A stretch of DNA of 64,000 nucleotides from an uncultured Pelagibacteraceae bacterium (lineage in GTDB: Bacteria > Pseudomonadota > Alphaproteobacteria > Pelagibacterales > Pelagibacteraceae), in the NCBI GenBank assembly GCA_902586485.1, contig CACIHO010000002.1:122871-186870 (forward strand). Direction: 5' to 3'. Made by a program: the position numbers and the translations under genes. The stretch's first letter is position 1. The number at the start of each line of letters is the position of its first letter. Positions 20,288-30,556 of the stretch are shown piece after piece. Below the pieces are notes generated by a model. That model had not been told where the DNA came from and ran no database searches. It saw only the letters and a list, made by a program, of their open reading frames with translations.

Positions 20288-23206
20288 ATGTCTTCATCAA
20301 AAAATCTCGACTTCAAAAAAACTTCATTTTTAAATAAATCTAATAGTGCATTTATAGAAGAAATGTATTTAAAGTTTGTTAATAAAGATGCTGATCTTCC
20401 AGAAAGTTGGGCAAATTATTTTGAGGGAATTGGTGAAGAATTAAATGTTATAGCAAAAGAAATTAATGGTCCATCATGGGGACCTACTAAAAAAAAGATC
20501 AATATTGATGAATTGCAAAAAAAAATAGAAGAACAAGATAAAAATGATTTTGATAATGTCAAATTAGACACTTCAGAAAAATTTAATTTTCAATTACTTG
20601 CCGATTCAAATAAAGACTCTATTAGTGCTGTAGCTTTAATTCGAGCATATAGACTAAGAGGACATTTACTAGCAGACCTTGATCCATTAGAAATGAGAGA
20701 GTCTGAGTATTTAGACGAACTTCATCCAGATTTTTATGGTTTTAAAAAAGAAAATTACGACAAAAAGATATTTCTTAATGGAGTAATTAATCGTAAGTAT
20801 GCAAATATAAGAGAAATACTTAAATTTATGAAAAAGACCTATTGTGGAAAAATAGGTTATGAGTTTATGCATATTTCAAATCCTGATGAAAGAAAGTGGT
20901 TTAGAGATAGAATAGAGCAAGATAAAAATGCACTTCAATTTACTAAAAACGGAAAAGAGGCAATTCTAAATAAATTAGTACAGGCGGAAGGTTTTGAAAA
21001 ATTTTTAGCCAATAAATATGTGGGTACAAAAAGATTTGGCTTGGATGGTGGAGAAAGTTTGATACCTGCACTTGAACAAATTATAAAAATTGGTGGTCAG
21101 AATAATATTAAAGAAGTTAAAATAGGAATGTCTCACAGAGGTAGACTTAATGTTTTAGCAAATGTTTTACAAAAGTCTTACAAGAAAATTTTTAATGAAT
21201 TTGCAGGTGAATTTAGTTCTGATACTGAGGATAGTGCTGGAGATGTGAAATATCATCTTGGAGCATCATCAGACAGAGAGTTTGATGGAAATTCAGTTCA
21301 CGTAAGTTTGACGGATAACCCTTCTCACTTAGAGGCTGTTAATCCAGTTGTTTTGGGGCAGACAAGAGCTAAACAATTTTTTCACAAAGACAGAGATAGA
21401 AATAAAGTTATACCTATCCTTATTCATGGAGATGCAGCATTTGCAGGTCAAGGTGTTGTAGCTGAATGTTTTGCAATGTCTGGTTTACCCGGACATAATA
21501 CTGGAGGAACGATTCACATTATTGTTAATAATCAGATAGGATTTACTACTAGTCCAAGATTTGCAAGGTCCTCTCCTTATCCATCTGATGTTGCAAAAAT
21601 GGTAGAGGCACCGATTCTTCATGTTAATGGAGATGATCCAGAAGCTGTTGTTTATGCAACTAGAATAGCAACAGAATTTAGATTAAAATTTAACAGAGAC
21701 GTAGTAGTAGATTTAATATGTTATAGAAGGTTTGGACATAATGAGGGAGATGAGCCATCATTCACTCAACCTTTGATGTATAAAAAAATTAGATCACATC
21801 CAAGTGTTTATAAAATTTACGGAAATAAACTTGTAAACGAAAATTCTATAACACAGGAATTATTAAATCAAAATGTCAAATCATTTAAAGATTTACTTGA
21901 TAAGCAATACAAGAGTGCAAAAGACTACAAACCTAAGATAGAATGGTTTGAAGGAACATGGTCTAGATATAAACCTGAAAGAGGAAAAGATAAAAGAGGA
22001 ATAACAGGTTATGAGGAAGATAAATTAAAATTTATATCAAAAAAAATAAATACTATTCCTGAAGAAAAAAATATTCACAAAACTATCACTAAAATATTTA
22101 ATGCTAGAAAAGAAAATATTCAGAAAGGAACTAGAATTGATTGGTCCTCAGCAGAGGCTCTAGCATTTGGATCTTTGCTTGAGGAAGGATATCCTGTAAG
22201 ACTTGTAGGACAAGACTCTGGTAGAGGAACCTTCAGTCAAAGGCACTCTGTACTAAGAAATCAAACAGATAATTCGAGATATGTTCCTTTAAATAATATT
22301 TCAGATAATCAAAAACAATTTGAAATAGTAGATAGTTTTTTATCTGAACTTGCAGTTTTGGGATTTGAATACGGTTACAGTCTTGTAGAGCCAAACACTC
22401 TTACTCTTTGGGAGGCTCAATTCGGTGACTTTGCAAATGGTGCTCAAGTGGTAATTGATCAATTTATTGCTTCTGGTGAGAGAAAATGGAATAGAGCATC
22501 TGGAATAGTAATGTTATTGCCGCATGGATATGAAGGTCAAGGTCCAGAGCATTCGTCAGCAAGACTAGAAAGATTCTTACAACTTTGCTCAAATGATAAT
22601 ATGCAAGTAATGAACTGCACAACACCCGCAAATTATTTTCATGCTCTGAGAAGACAAATGCATAGGAGTTTCAGAAAGCCGTTGGTCATAATGACACCAA
22701 AATCACTATTAAGAAATAAATATTGTGTTTCAAATTTAGAGGATTTTAATAAAAAAAACACTTTCCATAGGGTATTGTGGGATCACGCCATCGATCCTAA
22801 GTCCAAAGGATTTGTTAAGTTAAAAGATAGCTCTAAGATTAAAAAAGTAATTCTTTGTTCTGGAAAAGTATATTTTGATTTATTAGATGCCAGAGAAAAG
22901 CTCAAAAAAGATGATGTTGTGATGTATAGAATTGAACAATTGTATCCTTTTCCTGCAAAAGCATTGGTTAATGAATTAAAACCATATGCTAAAAATGCAA
23001 AATTTTTCTGGTGTCAAGAAGAGCCAAAAAATATGGGAGCATGGTTTTCTGTGAGGGACTATATCCAATGGACATTAGACACTATTAAGGCTAATAATAA
23101 CAAAATTTCTTATATAGGAAGAAGCCCAGATGCAACTCCAGCAACAGGATATGCTAAAAGGCATAATTCTCAACAACAAGAAATAATTAAAAAAGTATTT
23201 GAATAA
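20288..23206 (+). CDS. sucA: 2-oxoglutarate dehydrogenase E1 component SucA
   Basis: Thiamine diphosphate-dependent decarboxylase of the 2-oxoglutarate dehydrogenase complex. The N-terminus has the SucB-interacting helix ([24 protein letters not shown]); [36 protein letters not shown], the ThDP/metal site [14 protein letters not shown] with NNQIGFTT, and [14 protein letters not shown] are all intact. Length 972 is normal for alphaproteobacteria. Forms the complex with SucB and Lpd encoded immediately downstream. Confidence 0.97.
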   Translation: MSSSKNLDFKKTSFLNKSNSAFIEEMYLKFVNKDADLPESWANYFEGIGEELNVIAKEINGPSWGPTKKKINIDELQKKIEEQDKNDFDNVKLDTSEKFNFQLLADSNKDSISAVALIRAYRLRGHLLADLDPLEMRESEYLDELHPDFYGFKKENYDKKIFLNGVINRKYANIREILKFMKKTYCGKIGYEFMHISNPDERKWFRDRIEQDKNALQFTKNGKEAILNKLVQAEGFEKFLANKYVGTKRFGLDGGESLIPALEQIIKIGGQNNIKEVKIGMSHRGRLNVLANVLQKSYKKIFNEFAGEFSSDTEDSAGDVKYHLGASSDREFDGNSVHVSLTDNPSHLEAVNPVVLGQTRAKQFFHKDRDRNKVIPILIHGDAAFAGQGVVAECFAMSGLPGHNTGGTIHIIVNNQIGFTTSPRFARSSPYPSDVAKMVEAPILHVNGDDPEAVVYATRIATEFRLKFNRDVVVDLICYRRFGHNEGDEPSFTQPLMYKKIRSHPSVYKIYGNKLVNENSITQELLNQNVKSFKDLLDKQYKSAKDYKPKIEWFEGTWSRYKPERGKDKRGITGYEEDKLKFISKKINTIPEEKNIHKTITKIFNARKENIQKGTRIDWSSAEALAFGSLLEEGYPVRLVGQDSGRGTFSQRHSVLRNQTDNSRYVPLNNISDNQKQFEIVDSFLSELAVLGFEYGYSLVEPNTLTLWEAQFGDFANGAQVVIDQFIASGERKWNRASGIVMLLPHGYEGQGPEHSSARLERFLQLCSNDNMQVMNCTTPANYFHALRRQMHRSFRKPLVIMTPKSLLRNKYCVSNLEDFNKKNTFHRVLWDHAIDPKSKGFVKLKDSSKIKKVILCSGKVYFDLLDAREKLKKDDVVMYRIEQLYPFPAKALVNELKPYAKNAKFFWCQEEPKNMGAWFSVRDYIQWTLDTIKANNNKISYIGRSPDATPATGYAKRHNSQQQEIIKKVFE

Positions 23207-23211
23207 TTATA

Positions 23212-24510
23212 ATGAGTGAAAAAATTTTAGTTCCAGTTCTAGGAGAAAGTATAACAGAAGCAACTGTTGCAAAATGGCTTAAAAATCCAGGTGATAACGT
23301 TGAAGCAGATGAGCCAATTGTAGAACTCGAGACAGATAAAGTAAATTTAGAGGTTCCATCGCCAATTTCTGGAGTATTAACTGAGATAAATTCACAAGAT
23401 GGTTCTGTAGTTGAAGTTGGTGCATTATTAGGATCTGTATCTGAAGAAGGCGGGTCAGTAAAAACTACATCAGTCAAGAAGGAAGAAATTAAAAAAAATC
23501 AAGAAGTCGTTAATGAAAGTAATGTAATAAAATTAGACGCTAGCAAAAAAGAACCAAAGATATTTGAAGAAAAAAAAATCCAAAAACCTAAATCAAAACC
23601 ACTTGTTTTAACTGAGGAAATCAAATCAGAAGTTGCCATAAAAAGAGATACAAATCAAACCTTGTCTCCAGCAGTGAGAAAAATTGTTGTTGAAAATGAA
23701 ATAGATATTAATTCAATTCAAGGTTCTGGAAAAGATGGAAGAGTTTTAAAAGGCGATCTAATAAGTCAGATGGGAGCAAATCCAAAACCATCTGAAAGAA
23801 AAATTCAATATGGTGAAGAAGAACGAATTAAAATGACTATGTTGAGACAGACTATTGCAAAAAGATTAAAGCAAGCTCAAGAGAATGCCGCTCTTTTAAC
23901 AACATTTAATGAAGTTGATATGAGTAGCGTAATGGAAATGAGGAAAGAAAATCAAGAGGATTTCCAATCTCGTTATGGAATAAAATTAGGATTTATGTCT
24001 TTCTTTGTAAAAGCATGTGTAGTTGCTTTAAAAAATTTCCCTGCAGTAAATGCTGAAATAGACGGAGATGAGATTATCTATAAAAACTATTACAATATTA
24101 GCTTTGCTGTCGGAACAGATAAGGGTTTGGTTGTTCCAGTTTTAAGAAATGCAGATGAATTATCCTTTGCTGACATTGAAAAAAATATTAAAGAAATTTC
24201 AGAAAAAGCTCGAGATGGAAAGCTAACGATTGAAGATCTTCAGGGAGGAACATTTACAATAAGTAATGGAGGTGTGTATGGGTCTATGCTTTCAACCCCA
24301 ATACTAAATTTACCACAATCTGGAGTGTTGGGCATGCATAATATAGTGGAAAGACCAGTTGTTGTAGACGGGGAAATCAAAATAAGACCAATTATGTACT
24401 TAGCATTATCATATGATCACAGAATTATTGATGGAAAAGAGTCTGTATCTTTCCTTAAAATGATTAAAGAAAACTTAGAAGACCCTAGAAGGTTGTTTTT
24501 AGATATTTAA
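23212..24510 (+). CDS. sucB: 2-oxoglutarate dehydrogenase E2 component SucB
   Basis: Dihydrolipoyl succinyltransferase. One N-terminal lipoyl domain with the lipoylated Lys in [12 protein letters not shown] (about residue 43), a charged linker, the peripheral-subunit-binding domain [33 protein letters not shown] (about residues 150-180), and the catalytic domain ending with [15 protein letters not shown]. Length 432 is typical. Abuts lpd with no spacer. Confidence 0.97.
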   Translation: MSEKILVPVLGESITEATVAKWLKNPGDNVEADEPIVELETDKVNLEVPSPISGVLTEINSQDGSVVEVGALLGSVSEEGGSVKTTSVKKEEIKKNQEVVNESNVIKLDASKKEPKIFEEKKIQKPKSKPLVLTEEIKSEVAIKRDTNQTLSPAVRKIVVENEIDINSIQGSGKDGRVLKGDLISQMGANPKPSERKIQYGEEERIKMTMLRQTIAKRLKQAQENAALLTTFNEVDMSSVMEMRKENQEDFQSRYGIKLGFMSFFVKACVVALKNFPAVNAEIDGDEIIYKNYYNISFAVGTDKGLVVPVLRNADELSFADIEKNIKEISEKARDGKLTIEDLQGGTFTISNGGVYGSMLSTPILNLPQSGVLGMHNIVERPVVVDGEIKIRPIMYLALSYDHRIIDGKESVSFLKMIKENLEDPRRLFLDI

Positions 24511-25911
24511 ATGTCAGAAAAATTTCAAGCTGTTGTTATTGGAGGTGGACCGGGTGGTTATGTTTGTGCGATCAGACTTGCTCAATTAGGATTAAAAACC
24601 GCGTGTATAGAATCTAGAGGGTCTTTAGGAGGCACTTGTTTAAATATTGGCTGCATCCCATCAAAAAGCTTACTTAATTTGTCTGAAGAATTTCATAAAG
24701 TAAAAAGTTTGGCAAACAAAGGTATTGAAGTCGGTGAAGTAAAATTAAATTTAGACAAAATGATGAAAAGTAAAGATAAAGCTGTAACCGTTCTTACAAA
24801 AGGTGTTGAGTTTCTTTTGAAAAAAAATAAAGTTACTTACTTTAAAGGACACGGAAGTTTTAAATCTAAAAATGAAATTTTAATAAAGGATGATAAAAAT
24901 AAAGAAAACATTATCCAAACAGAAAAAACAGTTATTGCAACAGGATCAGTTCCAGTTTCGTTACCAGGAATAGAAATAGATGAGAAAACAATTGTCTCAT
25001 CAACAGGTGCTTTAAAGTTAGAAAAGGTACCTAAGAAAATGGTTGTAGTAGGAGGAGGCTACATAGGATTGGAGATGGGATCTGTATGGTCAAGACTTGG
25101 AGCAGAGGTGCAAGTTGTTGAATTTCTCGATCATATTACACCTGGAATGGATAAAGAAATCTCCTCAGAATTTATGAAAATTTTAAAAAAACAGGGAATG
25201 AAATTTAATATGCAAAATAAAGTTGAAACAATTAAAAAAAATGCATCAGGTGCAGTGGTTTCAACAATAGATAAAGATGGTAATAAAAATAATTTTGACT
25301 GTGATGTTGTTTTAATTTCTGTTGGCAGAAAACCTAATACAGATGGTTTAAATTTAGAGTCTGTAGGATTAGATCTTGATGAAAGAAATAGAATTAAAAC
25401 TGATAAAAGTTTTAAGACGAACGTTGAAAATATTTATGCAATAGGTGATGTAATTGTTGGTCCAATGCTTGCACATAAAGCAGAGGATGAAGGTATAGCA
25501 GTTGCAGAAAATATAGTTGGTCAATCCGGGCATGTAAATTATGATACAATCCCAGGAGTTATTTATACAACACCAGAGGTAGCATCAATTGGTAAAACAG
25601 AAGAGCAATTAAAAGAATTAAATAAAAAATATAAAGTAGGGAAATTTTCATTTATGGCTAATTCAAGAGCTAAGGCTATAGATGATGCAGAAGGTTTTGT
25701 TAAAATTTTAGCTGATGAGCAAACTGACAAAGTATTAGGTGCACATATAATTGGACCCCATGCAGGAGAGTTAATTGCAGAGATTGGCGTTGCTATGGAA
25801 TTTGGAGCAAGTGCAGAGGATATAGCTAGAACTTGTCATGCCCATCCAACTTTTTCTGAAGCAGTTAAAGAAGCAGCGTTATCTGTTGATAAAAGGGCAA
25901 TACACTCTTAA
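24511..25911 (+). CDS. lpd: Dihydrolipoamide dehydrogenase (E3)
   Basis: FAD/NAD flavoprotein that re-oxidises lipoyl groups of 2-oxoacid dehydrogenases. The redox-active disulfide is in [16 protein letters not shown] near residue 45; the NAD fold [35 protein letters not shown], and the C-terminal [15 protein letters not shown] with the proton-transferring His are visible. Length 466 is normal. Last gene of the TCA block; a 94-base AT-rich gap follows. Confidence 0.97.
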   Translation: MSEKFQAVVIGGGPGGYVCAIRLAQLGLKTACIESRGSLGGTCLNIGCIPSKSLLNLSEEFHKVKSLANKGIEVGEVKLNLDKMMKSKDKAVTVLTKGVEFLLKKNKVTYFKGHGSFKSKNEILIKDDKNKENIIQTEKTVIATGSVPVSLPGIEIDEKTIVSSTGALKLEKVPKKMVVVGGGYIGLEMGSVWSRLGAEVQVVEFLDHITPGMDKEISSEFMKILKKQGMKFNMQNKVETIKKNASGAVVSTIDKDGNKNNFDCDVVLISVGRKPNTDGLNLESVGLDLDERNRIKTDKSFKTNVENIYAIGDVIVGPMLAHKAEDEGIAVAENIVGQSGHVNYDTIPGVIYTTPEVASIGKTEEQLKELNKKYKVGKFSFMANSRAKAIDDAEGFVKILADEQTDKVLGAHIIGPHAGELIAEIGVAMEFGASAEDIARTCHAHPTFSEAVKEAALSVDKRAIHS

Positions 25912-26005
25912 TTATCTATTTTTATAATATAAAATTTATTTTATTCTGTATTAATTAAGAAACAAAAATATGTTTTTTAATTTTAACTTAAATTAAGGTA
26001 AAATT
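25912..26005. other. AT-rich intergenic region between lpd and the acyltransferase
   Basis: 94 bases, nearly all A and T. TATAAT occurs at 25923-25928 but no fitting -35 hexamer lies 16-18 bases before it. AAGGT at about 25995 can serve as Shine-Dalgarno for the TTG start at 26006. No hairpin terminator is evident. Confidence 0.4.
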
Positions 26006-27904
26006 TTGATTTATCGTTCTGAAATTGATGGTTTGAGAGCCTTGGCTGTTTGCTCTGTAGTCATTTATCATTTTTTTCCAAACATTTTACCAAATGGATA
26101 TCTTGGCGTAGATATTTTTTTTATAATTTCAGGTTATTTAATTACTCAAAACATACTAAGAATCAAAGGTAATTTTGTAGAGAAATTAAAATACTTTTAT
26201 GAAAGAAGATTTAAACGTTTATTTCCTGCACTTTTTGTCTTCCTGTCAATTACTGCCTTAGGATTAATATTTATATTAATTAATTCAGACTATGAAAATT
26301 TCATTTCATCTTTATTTGCAGCAAAAACTTTTTGGGCAAATATTTATTTTTGGAGAGATGGAGGGTATTTTGGAGGTAATGACCAATTAAAACCATTGCT
26401 TCATACTTGGTCATTATCAGTTGAGGAACAATTCTATATTTTTTATCCAAGTTTTTTAATTTTCTTATTTTGGGTTAGAAAAAAAATAGGTTTACCAATA
26501 ATTATATTTGTAGGTATCCTAACGTCACTAAGTTTTTTCGTATGGATTTTTCTGAATCAAATTGGTGGTGAAACTCCAGCATTTTTTTTATTACCAACAA
26601 GAATTTGGCAATTTGGACTTGGTAGTTTTTTTGCTATTTTACACTTAAAAGAATATTCAAATTTTTCTACAAATAGTCAAATTATATCAATTATTTCTTT
26701 TGTTTTAATTTTGATTGGACTATTAATTAAATTCGATAACCAGATTTTAACTTTAATTGTTAGTTTTGGTACTGTACTGTTTTTATTTTTTACTCTAAAT
26801 AAAAAAAATTTTATTATTATAGCTCTTAAAAGTTTTTTGTTTACTTACATTGGAAAAATTTCTTATTCTGTTTACTTATATCATTGGCCGGTCGCTGTAA
26901 TTTTACTTTATTATTATGTAAAAGAGCCTCCGTTATTAATATCATTACTAGGGATTTTTATTAGTTTTTTCTTTGGTCTATTGTCATATAGGTTTGTAGA
27001 GGTTCCATTCAGATATCAATTCAAATTTAAAAGTTCAGTGATATTAGTTTTTACATGTGCATTAATTAGTTTTTCGATTTTTAAATTCCAAAATAGTTAT
27101 AATAAACTGAATGATTTAGATAATTGGGCTGAAACAACTGGAACAAATTATAGATGCCCAATTTCATCTTATTTTCCATATGGCACACAAAGAGCTTGTT
27201 TACTTGGAGAAGGAGACATAAATAAGAAAAATAAAATTATTTTACTTGGAAATTCTCATGCTCAGATGTATGCGCCATTATTTTCTGAGAGTCTAAAAGA
27301 AACAGGTGTAGGTGGTATCTTGGTCCCTTTGAATGATTGCCTACCAACAACATCGATTAATGTAAATTTAAATTGTTTTAAATATGCAAAAAAAAATTTA
27401 CAAACAATAATGAAAGATCAAGATTATAATCATATATTTATTTCAATGACTTGGTATAATTCTAAATATAAGAATGAGAATGGAAAAGAAGTTGAGCCAA
27501 AATTACTTGTTAATTCTGTAATCAATTTGATAAATCAAATTAAATCTAGTGGTAAAGAAGTTTATTTAATTTCACCCATTCATATTCCTAATCAGGAATT
27601 ATCAAGTGAATTACCAAGAAAACTTAAATTTAATTGGTTAACAAAAGAAGAAATTTTTAAACAAACACTCGAAGATAGAGAAAAATATGATCAAAAATTT
27701 GAAAATTTTAATTTAAAGTTTGAAAAAATTTTAGGAGAAAATTACATAAAAGTTTATAATGATTTATGTGATTTAAAAAATTGTTATTTTGTAAAAGATA
27801 ATGTTATGTATTTTTCTGATGCCTCACACTTATCTCAAAAAATTATGAAAAAATTAATCTCTTCTAAAAAGCAAATTATAAATGTTTTGGAAAGACTGGA
27901 ATAG
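26006..27904 (+). CDS. OafA-type membrane acyltransferase with C-terminal SGNH domain
   Basis: Acyltransferase-3 family integral membrane protein, likely to O-acylate (often O-acetylate) a surface glycan. The first ~360 residues have about ten hydrophobic segments with the family motifs EIDGLRALAVCSVVIYHFFP and LHTWSLSVEEQFYI. Residues ~400-632 form an SGNH hydrolase-like domain: ILLGNSHAQMY holds the Ser, and DASHLS the Asp-His pair. Start is TTG (MIYRSEIDG), supported by an AAGGT before it and by the family N-terminus. It stands alone between lpd and priA, neither related to it, so it looks like an accessory gene in an otherwise core region. Confidence 0.9.
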   Translation: MIYRSEIDGLRALAVCSVVIYHFFPNILPNGYLGVDIFFIISGYLITQNILRIKGNFVEKLKYFYERRFKRLFPALFVFLSITALGLIFILINSDYENFISSLFAAKTFWANIYFWRDGGYFGGNDQLKPLLHTWSLSVEEQFYIFYPSFLIFLFWVRKKIGLPIIIFVGILTSLSFFVWIFLNQIGGETPAFFLLPTRIWQFGLGSFFAILHLKEYSNFSTNSQIISIISFVLILIGLLIKFDNQILTLIVSFGTVLFLFFTLNKKNFIIIALKSFLFTYIGKISYSVYLYHWPVAVILLYYYVKEPPLLISLLGIFISFFFGLLSYRFVEVPFRYQFKFKSSVILVFTCALISFSIFKFQNSYNKLNDLDNWAETTGTNYRCPISSYFPYGTQRACLLGEGDINKKNKIILLGNSHAQMYAPLFSESLKETGVGGILVPLNDCLPTTSINVNLNCFKYAKKNLQTIMKDQDYNHIFISMTWYNSKYKNENGKEVEPKLLVNSVINLINQIKSSGKEVYLISPIHIPNQELSSELPRKLKFNWLTKEEIFKQTLEDREKYDQKFENFNLKFEKILGENYIKVYNDLCDLKNCYFVKDNVMYFSDASHLSQKIMKKLISSKKQIINVLERLE

Positions 27905-27934
27905 GTTGTCTATTGAGATCAGAATTTATTACAC

Positions 27935-29890
27935 ATGAAGTATCCAGTATTATTACCAAATATTTTTGATTATCCTTTTACATATGAATCTAATATCAAT
28001 CTTAGATTAGGTGATTATGTTTTAGTACCTTTTGGAAAATCGAATATTACTGGTGTTGTGTGGGACGAGTTTGAAAAAAATAGTAATAAAAAATTTCAAA
28101 TAAAAAAAATAATAAAGAAGTTGGATGTTGTTCCGTTAAAAAAAAAAACAATAAACTTTTTGAATTGGTTTGCAGATTATAATCTTGTACCAAAGGGTAT
28201 GGCATTAAAGTTAGTACTCTTAAGTAATAATGCTATAGAGAATAAAGAAATTCAACTTTATGAAATTTTCAATAGAAAAATTAAAAAAAACTCAATCAAA
28301 CTATCTTATGACCAAAATAAATCCTTAGAACAAATGAAAATTAAAAATAAAAAATTTAGAGTTCATGTTTTACAAGGAACGACTGGATCAGGCAAAACCT
28401 TAGTTTATTTTGAGGCTATAAAACCATTGATAGAGAGGGGTTTTCAGGGATTAATTTTGTTGCCAGAAATAGGTCTAACCAGTCAGTTTGAACAAAAATT
28501 TTTAGAATATTTTGGTTTTAGTCCTGCAATCTGGCACTCAGGTATTTCAAAAAAAAAAAAAGAATTAATTTGGAGCGGTGTTTCTAACGGTAAAATAAAA
28601 ATAATTATTGGTGCCAGGTCTTCATTATTTTTACCATTTAAAAATTTGGGTATGATAATTGTTGATGAGGAACATGATCAATCATTTAAACAAGATGAAG
28701 GCATAACATATAATGCTCGTGATATGGCAATTTCTAGAGCATCTTTTGAAAATATTCCAATCAATTTGATCACTGCCGTTCCTTCTATAGAAACTTTTGA
28801 AAATATAAAAAAAGGTAAATATGAGGTTTCTAGATTAAACGAAAGATATCAAAACGCAGCTTTACCTAATTATGAAATTATTAATTTAAATAATACAAAA
28901 CTTGAAAAACAATCATGGTTATCAAATAAAATTATTGAAAAAGTTAATTTACATTTAGAAAAAAAAGATCAAGTTTTGTTTTTTTTAAACAGAAGAGGTT
29001 TTTCTCCAAATGCTCTATGCAATAAGTGTTTTACAAGTTTTACATGTCCAAATTGTAGTATAAATTTAGTTTATCATAAAAATAAAAATAATTTATTATG
29101 CCATTATTGTGGTTATAAATCTGATCTTAAAAGAAACTGTATAATAGAAGGCAATTGTGAATTTATTTTTAGTGGCCCTGGTGTTGAGAGAATCTCAGAA
29201 GAGGTAAAAAGAAAATTTCCTGGAAAAAAAATAGAGATTTTTTCAAGTGACACAATGAATAAAAAAGATTCTAAAGAAAAAATAGATAAAATTATCAATA
29301 ATGAAACACATATTTTAGTTGGAACTCAATTAATTTCAAAAGGTTTTCATTTTCCTAGCTTAAATTGTATTGTAGTTGTTGATATTGATCTTTCATCTCA
29401 AGGACACGATTTAAGAGGTGCAGAAAAAAATTTGCAGCTTTATCATCAACTTTCAGGACGTGCAGGAAGAACAGGAAAACCAGCAACAGTATATTTTCAA
29501 ACTTATGAAAATAATACTAAAATGATTTCAGAAATTACAAGTAAAAATCCAGATATTTTTTTAGAGAGAGAACTGGAGATAAGAAAAAAAAATAAGTTAC
29601 CCCCATTTCAAAGATTTATTTCTTTAATCTTAATGGGAGATAATGAAATAAAATTAGAAAAAGAAGCTATTAATTTTAAAAATTTTATTGAAAATAAAAT
29701 TGAAGGAAAGATACTAGGTCCAGTGAATGCCCCATTATTTAGATTAAATAGAAAATTTAGAATTAGATTTTTAATTAGAGGCTTAAAATCCATGAAACTA
29801 CAAAGCTCCCTTGCCAAAGTTATTTCAAAATATAAATTTTCTTCTGGAATAAAACTTTCAGTTGATGTTGACCCAATTAACTTCAATTAA
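27935..29890 (+). CDS. priA: Primosomal helicase PriA
   Basis: 3'-to-5' superfamily-2 helicase that restarts collapsed replication forks. N-terminal DNA-binding domain, then Walker A GTTGSGKT, Walker B DEEH in VDEEHDQSFKQ, helicase motifs GTQLISKGFHFP and QLSGRAGR. The zinc region is embedded: CNKC, CPNC, CHYC; the fourth pair appears altered (NCIIEGNC, with Cys spacing of five residues rather than two). Length 651 is shorter than E. coli (732). A run of 13 A (28549-28561) encodes Lys4 inside the gene. Followed by the atp genes, as in other alphaproteobacteria. Confidence 0.95.
   Translation: MKYPVLLPNIFDYPFTYESNINLRLGDYVLVPFGKSNITGVVWDEFEKNSNKKFQIKKIIKKLDVVPLKKKTINFLNWFADYNLVPKGMALKLVLLSNNAIENKEIQLYEIFNRKIKKNSIKLSYDQNKSLEQMKIKNKKFRVHVLQGTTGSGKTLVYFEAIKPLIERGFQGLILLPEIGLTSQFEQKFLEYFGFSPAIWHSGISKKKKELIWSGVSNGKIKIIIGARSSLFLPFKNLGMIIVDEEHDQSFKQDEGITYNARDMAISRASFENIPINLITAVPSIETFENIKKGKYEVSRLNERYQNAALPNYEIINLNNTKLEKQSWLSNKIIEKVNLHLEKKDQVLFFLNRRGFSPNALCNKCFTSFTCPNCSINLVYHKNKNNLLCHYCGYKSDLKRNCIIEGNCEFIFSGPGVERISEEVKRKFPGKKIEIFSSDTMNKKDSKEKIDKIINNETHILVGTQLISKGFHFPSLNCIVVVDIDLSSQGHDLRGAEKNLQLYHQLSGRAGRTGKPATVYFQTYENNTKMISEITSKNPDIFLERELEIRKKNKLPPFQRFISLILMGDNEIKLEKEAINFKNFIENKIEGKILGPVNAPLFRLNRKFRIRFLIRGLKSMKLQSSLAKVISKYKFSSGIKLSVDVDPINFN
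28549..28561 (+). repeat. A13 homopolymer inside priA
   Basis: Thirteen consecutive A residues encode the end of a Ser codon and four Lys codons (SKKKKEL). Long A runs can cause polymerase or RNA polymerase slippage. The frame is intact here. Confidence 0.9.
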
Positions 29891-29902
29891 CCACAAAAAA
29901 GA

Positions 29903-29958
29903 GGCCCTTTTTACGAATCCGCTACTTGAAGACATAAGGGTCATATGCTATTTAGGGC
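29903..29958. other. Inverted repeat with two alternative pairings upstream of atpH
   Basis: GGCCCTT (29903-29909) can pair with AAGGGTC (29936-29942; 7 bp with one G-U), leaving a 26-base loop; its GCCCT core can instead pair with AGGGC at 29954-29958. It overlaps the candidate atp promoter, so it may act in DNA or, if transcribed from upstream, in RNA. No poly-U follows, so it is not a standard terminator. Confidence 0.35.
29926..29954 (+). promoter_or_regulatory. Candidate sigma70 promoter of atpHAGDC
   Basis: TTGAAG (29926-29931), a 17-base spacer, and TATTTA (29949-29954). Predicted start near 29961, giving a leader of about 38 bases with AGAGGAA as Shine-Dalgarno before the TTG start of atpH. 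Confidence 0.45.
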
Positions 29959-29998
29959 GTGATTTTTAAATAATCTTCAACATTATAGAGGAACTAAG

Positions 29999-30556
29999 TT
30001 GAGTAAAGATACCGGATTTTCAATAACTTCAGCTGAAAGGTATTCTCTTGCGCTTTTTGAACTTTCAGAGGAAAACAACCTTTTAAGTCAGATCGAAGAT
30101 CAGTCTTCAGCTATTCTTAATTTAATTGAGAAAAGTGAAGATTTTTCAAATTTTATTAAAGATCCAACTACTAGCCAAGAAGATTTATTAAAAGTAATTA
30201 ATACAATATCTGAGAATAATAAATTTCATTCCTTATTTAAAAATTTTTTAAGTTTCTTAATTCAAAAAAGACGTTTCTTTTTTATTGAGCGTATCCTTAA
30301 AAGCTTTATTGAAATTTGTTCTAGAAAAAGAGGTGAACTTAAGGCAGAATTAAAATCAGCAAAACAATTATCTAATGAAGAAATTGCAAAAATTACAGAG
30401 GAGTTAACAAAAAATTTCAGCTCAAAAATAAAATTAAACTACAAACATGATGAAAGTTTAATAGGAGGTTTGGTAGTACAAGTAGGAAGTACTATGGTCG
30501 ATACCTCAATTAAAAATAAATTACAACAAATCGAAAATAGAATGATAGAGGCATAA
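29999..30556 (+). CDS. atpH: ATP synthase F1 delta subunit
   Basis: OSCP-like delta subunit that links the F1 head to the peripheral stalk. Family features: N-terminal helical domain (SAERYSLALFELSEENNL), FLIQKRRFFFIERILKSFIE, and the C-terminal GGLVVQVGSTMVDTSIKNKLQQIENRM. Length 185 is typical. Start is TTG at 29999, with AGAGGAA upstream; no ATG is available at the family start. First gene of the F1 operon; the Fo genes (atpBEF) are not in the window, as is usual in alphaproteobacteria. Confidence 0.95.
   Translation: MSKDTGFSITSAERYSLALFELSEENNLLSQIEDQSSAILNLIEKSEDFSNFIKDPTTSQEDLLKVINTISENNKFHSLFKNFLSFLIQKRRFFFIERILKSFIEICSRKRGELKAELKSAKQLSNEEIAKITEELTKNFSSKIKLNYKHDESLIGGLVVQVGSTMVDTSIKNKLQQIENRMIEA

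Noticed and set aside
29891-29998. tRNA or other small RNA gene between priA and atpH
   Set aside because: No cloverleaf, no TTCRA T-loop and no CCA-type acceptor pairing; reported only as an inverted repeat and promoter.
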